The notes beneath the pieces are model-generated. The model saw only the letters and a program-made list of their open reading frames with translations, did no database searches and had not been told where the DNA came from. A stretch of 7,624 nucleotides of DNA, from contig CAKTZW010000078.1 in the NCBI GenBank assembly GCA_934636065.1, positions 1 to 7,624 of the forward strand. Reading direction: 5' to 3'. This document shows positions 5,453 to 7,624 of this stretch, one piece after another; positions within the stretch are counted from its first letter, which is position 1; each line of letters begins with the position of its first letter. Both the position numbers and the translations under genes were made by a program. Source of the DNA: an uncultured Labedella sp. Lineage in GTDB: Bacteria > Actinomycetota > Actinomycetes > Actinomycetales > Microbacteriaceae.

Positions 5453-6523
5453 GTGAGGAAGATCGGGGTGGAGGAGGAGATGCTCCTCGTGCACCCGACC
5501 GAGGGTCGGCCCCTCGCACTGTCCCGGGAGACCGTCGCGCGCGATCAGGAGCACCTCCAGACGGAGCTGCAGCAGGAGATGATCGAGATCGCGAGCGATC
5601 CGTTCGCTCGGCTCGACGACGTCGAGAATTCGCTGCGCGCCCGTCGCGCGGCGGCCGACGACCGCGCCCGGTCGGTCGGCGCCCGCACGGCCGCGATCGC
5701 CTCATCGGCCGTCCCCAGCCTCCCCCACCTCACCCCCGACGAGCGCTACGACTGGATGGCGCAGCACTTCGGCGTCACCGCGAAGCGCACCATGGTCTGC
5801 GGGTGCCACGTCCACGTCGACATCGCCTCCCGCGATGAGGGTGTCGGCGTGCTCGACCGCATCAGGGCGTGGCTCCCGCTCCTCACCGCGCTGAGCGCCA
5901 ACTCGCCGTTCCACGGCGGTCGCGACACCGGCTACGCGAGCTATCGCTCGCAGGTCTGGAGCCGGTGGCCGTCCGCCGGTCCGCTGCCGATCTTCGGTGA
6001 CGTCGCGGGCATGGAGGCCTTCGAGGACGAGCTGCTGGCGACCGGCGTCCTGCTGGATCGGGGCATGCTCTACTTCGACGCGCGACTGTCGCGGCGCTAC
6101 CCGACGCTCGAGGTCCGCGTCGCCGACGTCTGCATGCGGGTCGAGGACGCCCTCACGATCGCGGCGCTCGCGCGCGCCCTCGTGGATGTCGCCGCCGAGC
6201 AGTGGAACCGAGGCGACGAGCCGAATCCCGTCACGCCCGCGACCCTCAGGCTCGCGTCGTGGCGCGCGTCGGCGGAAGGCGTCGGCGGCGAGCTCGTCCA
6301 CCCCGTCTCGGGCCGACCGGTCCCCGCGCGGACCGCTTTCGATGCTCTGCTCCACCACGTGGACGCCGCCCTCGATCGCAACGGCGACAGGGAACGGGTC
6401 GCGTCGGGTGTCGCGACGATCCTCGAGCGGGGCACCGGGTCGGACCGGCAGCGGGCGGTCTTCGAGCGGTCGGGCTCGCTCGCCGCCGTCATGCTCGACG
6501 CCGTCGAGGCGACCCCGGGCTGA
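5453..6523 (+). CDS. ybdK: Carboxylate-amine ligase, glutamate-cysteine ligase type 2 family
   Basis: The protein is 356 residues of the GCS2 (YbdK-like) family, ATP-dependent enzymes related to glutamate-cysteine ligase. YbdK has weak glutamate-cysteine ligase activity in vitro; the physiological substrate in most bacteria is unknown. Motifs in order: IGVEEEMLLV at the N-terminus (4-13), CGCHVHVDI (116-124), LPLLTALSANSPF (142-154) with GGRDTGYASYR next (155-165), and YPTLEVRVADVC (206-217), the metal- and substrate-binding shell of this fold. Length and motif order are complete. The GTG at 5453 is preferred because the family begins just before the GVEEE motif and a -10-like CATAAT stands at the right distance for leaderless transcription. 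A second GTG at 5426 would overlap the DedA gene by 20 bases, adds nine non-conserved residues and also has no good ribosome site. The symbol marks family resemblance only. Confidence 0.85.
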   Translation: MRKIGVEEEMLLVHPTEGRPLALSRETVARDQEHLQTELQQEMIEIASDPFARLDDVENSLRARRAAADDRARSVGARTAAIASSAVPSLPHLTPDERYDWMAQHFGVTAKRTMVCGCHVHVDIASRDEGVGVLDRIRAWLPLLTALSANSPFHGGRDTGYASYRSQVWSRWPSAGPLPIFGDVAGMEAFEDELLATGVLLDRGMLYFDARLSRRYPTLEVRVADVCMRVEDALTIAALARALVDVAAEQWNRGDEPNPVTPATLRLASWRASAEGVGGELVHPVSGRPVPARTAFDALLHHVDAALDRNGDRERVASGVATILERGTGSDRQRAVFERSGSLAAVMLDAVEATPG

Positions 6524-6546
6524 GCCGGCCCGTCCGCCCCCACTGC

Positions 6547-6552
6547 TACAGT
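6547..6552 (+). promoter_or_regulatory. Candidate -10 box for the AIM24-family gene
   Basis: TACAGT fits the TANNNT pattern and lies in the 87-base gap before the gene, giving a leader of about 50 bases that includes the GGGGAG ribosome site (6602-6607). The -35 region is not recognisable. Confidence 0.4.
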
Positions 6553-6610
6553 CGCTCTCGACACCGCGGCCGGCACGTCCGCCGCCGCGCCGCAAGCGAT
6601 CGGGGAGCCC

Positions 6611-7282
6611 ATGAAGTCGAGTCTGTTCGAGCCGAGCAACAACGAGATCACGACGAACGAGTGGCTGTCGCTGCAGAACGAGTACATGCTGAAGGCGCGG
6701 ATCTACCCGCAGTACGACCTCATCGCGCAGAAGGGCGCCATGGTGGCGTATCAGGGCGATGTCACGTTCGCTCACGAGGGCTCGCGCGACGTCGGCCAGT
6801 TCCTCAAGAAGATGATGTCGTCGGACGACCAGCCGCTCATGCGGCTGTCCGGGGACGGCGAGGTCTTCCTGGCGAGCTACAAGGCGAACGTGCACCTCAT
6901 CCAGCTCGAGAACGACGCGATCACGATCAACGGGCGGAACCTGCTCGCCTTCCAGTCGAGCCTGCAGTACGACCTCAATCGCGTGCAGGGCGCCGGCATG
7001 CTCTCGGGCGGGATGTGGAACACGACGATCCACGGCGTCGGGACGGCGGCGGTCGTGACGCAGGGTCCCCCGGTGATCCTGGACTGCTCGCAGCAGCCGA
7101 CCTTCACCGACATGCAGGCGACGATCGCGTGGTCCGCGAACCTCCGGCCGACGGTGAAGTCGTCGATGAGCGCCGGCGCCCTCATCGGCCGCGGCAGCGG
7201 CGAGGCCTTCCAGTACGCGTTCCACGGACCGGGGTGGGTCATCGTGCAGCCCTCGGAGCTCTCCTTCCCCGTCACCGCGTGA
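6611..7282 (+). CDS. AIM24-family protein (TRAP-like beta fold)
   Basis: The protein is 223 residues and belongs to the AIM24 family (named after a yeast mitochondrial protein), whose bacterial members are all-beta proteins of unknown function. Visible family features are KGAMVAYQGDVTF (41-53), a FLKKMM block with PLMRLSGDGEVFLA (75-88), ITINGRNLLAF (104-114), GAGMLSGG (127-134), TDMQATIAWSANL (166-178) and the Gly-rich C-terminal block GALIGRGSGEAFQYAF (189-204) ending in a GWVIVQPSE strand. There is no signal peptide or membrane segment, so it is probably cytoplasmic. The ATG at 6611 has GGGGAG three bases upstream, close but acceptable. The stop codon directly abuts the stop codon of the converging helicase gene. 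Family call is firm; molecular function is not known. Confidence 0.88.
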   Translation: MKSSLFEPSNNEITTNEWLSLQNEYMLKARIYPQYDLIAQKGAMVAYQGDVTFAHEGSRDVGQFLKKMMSSDDQPLMRLSGDGEVFLASYKANVHLIQLENDAITINGRNLLAFQSSLQYDLNRVQGAGMLSGGMWNTTIHGVGTAAVVTQGPPVILDCSQQPTFTDMQATIAWSANLRPTVKSSMSAGALIGRGSGEAFQYAFHGPGWVIVQPSELSFPVTA

Positions 7283-7624
7283 TCACGGGGTGAGCTCGGG
7301 CGGGAGCGGCGTCGAGTGGAGGATCGAGAGCCGCTGCGTCGCCCGGGTGAGCGCGACGTAGAGTTCCCGGGATTCCGCGACGCCCCGCTCCGAACGCCAC
7401 CCCGGATCGACGAGGACGACGACATCGAACTCGAGGCCCTTCGCGGCGCGAGGGGAACCGAACCAGACCCGCTCGCTCTGCTCGGCCGGGAGGCCGGCGG
7501 TGGCCGAACGCAACCGCGGCAGCAGTTCGGCGTCGGCGATCACGGCGACCGTGCCCTCCGAGTCCCCGAGGAACACCGAGGCGCGCTCCGCGATCGCCGC
7601 GGGGATCGCCTCGTACGGCATGCC
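7283..7624 (-). CDS. C-terminal end of UvrD-like helicase, probably HelD/HelR family (partial)
   Basis: The last 113 codons of a minus-strand gene are visible; the rest lies beyond the right edge. The sequence has the C-terminal motifs of superfamily 1 helicase-like ATPases: AKGLEFDVVVLVDPG (motif V type) and ELYVALTRATQRLSILH (motif VI, with the arginine finger in the LTRA block). The ending LHSTPLPPELTP directly after motif VI fits the HelD/HelR group of actinobacteria, which release stalled RNA polymerase from DNA, better than classical UvrD or PcrA, which carry a longer C-terminal tail. The N-terminal Walker A, Walker B and RNA-polymerase-binding arms cannot be seen, so the subgroup is an inference. 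The gene converges on the AIM24-family gene with no gap. Confidence 0.75.
   Translation of the reverse strand, partial: GMPYEAIPAAIAERASVFLGDSEGTVAVIADAELLPRLRSATAGLPAEQSERVWFGSPRAAKGLEFDVVVLVDPGWRSERGVAESRELYVALTRATQRLSILHSTPLPPELTP

Noticed and set aside
5702..7225. Minus-strand open frame (507 codons) opposite the ligase and AIM24-family genes
   Set aside because: It is dominated by Arg, Asp and Glu, spans two well-supported plus-strand genes and the gap between them, and resembles no family.

Overview
The window is GC-rich DNA throughout, with third codon positions almost always G or C, GTG starts, many short gene gaps and several TANNNT-type -10 boxes without a clear -35. Together with an LAxTG-type sorting signal, an AIM24 protein and a HelD/HelR-like helicase end, this suggests an actinobacterium, plausibly Microbacteriaceae. 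That placement comes from protein character only; no database was searched.

Layout. Bases 1-810 (+) are one uninterrupted reading frame that cannot be a normal gene. About 19 codons resemble a SulP-type transporter, about 75 codons resemble the SPFH domain of a flotillin, and from about base 286 the frame is the C-terminal half of an alpha/beta hydrolase. This looks like a chimera, most simply an assembly artefact at a contig end. Converging on it is an MscS-type mechanosensitive channel (825-2027, -). A 252-base divergent intergenic region follows, with inverted repeats and candidate promoters. Next comes a 776-residue cell-wall-anchored surface protein (2280-4610, +) with a signal peptide, MSCRAMM-like N-terminal domains, three Ig-like repeats and an LAVTG sorting signal. 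It ends in a strong UUCG-tetraloop hairpin. Then come a DedA-family membrane protein (4777-5445, +), a YbdK-like carboxylate-amine ligase (5453-6523, +) that may be read from a leaderless mRNA, and an AIM24-family protein (6611-7282, +). The window closes with the C-terminal end of a UvrD-like helicase (7283-7624, -), whose stop codon abuts that of the AIM24 gene.

How the genes relate. The channel, the DedA protein and the surface protein all act at the cell envelope, but spacing and promoters suggest mostly separate transcription units rather than one pathway. The DedA and ligase genes are close enough to be co-transcribed, yet a -10-like box overlaps the end of the first. I see no tRNA, rRNA, CRISPR array, transposase, phage gene or recognisable defence system. 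The most distinctive points are the triple in-frame join at the left end, the architecture of the surface protein, and the probable leaderless start of the ligase gene.
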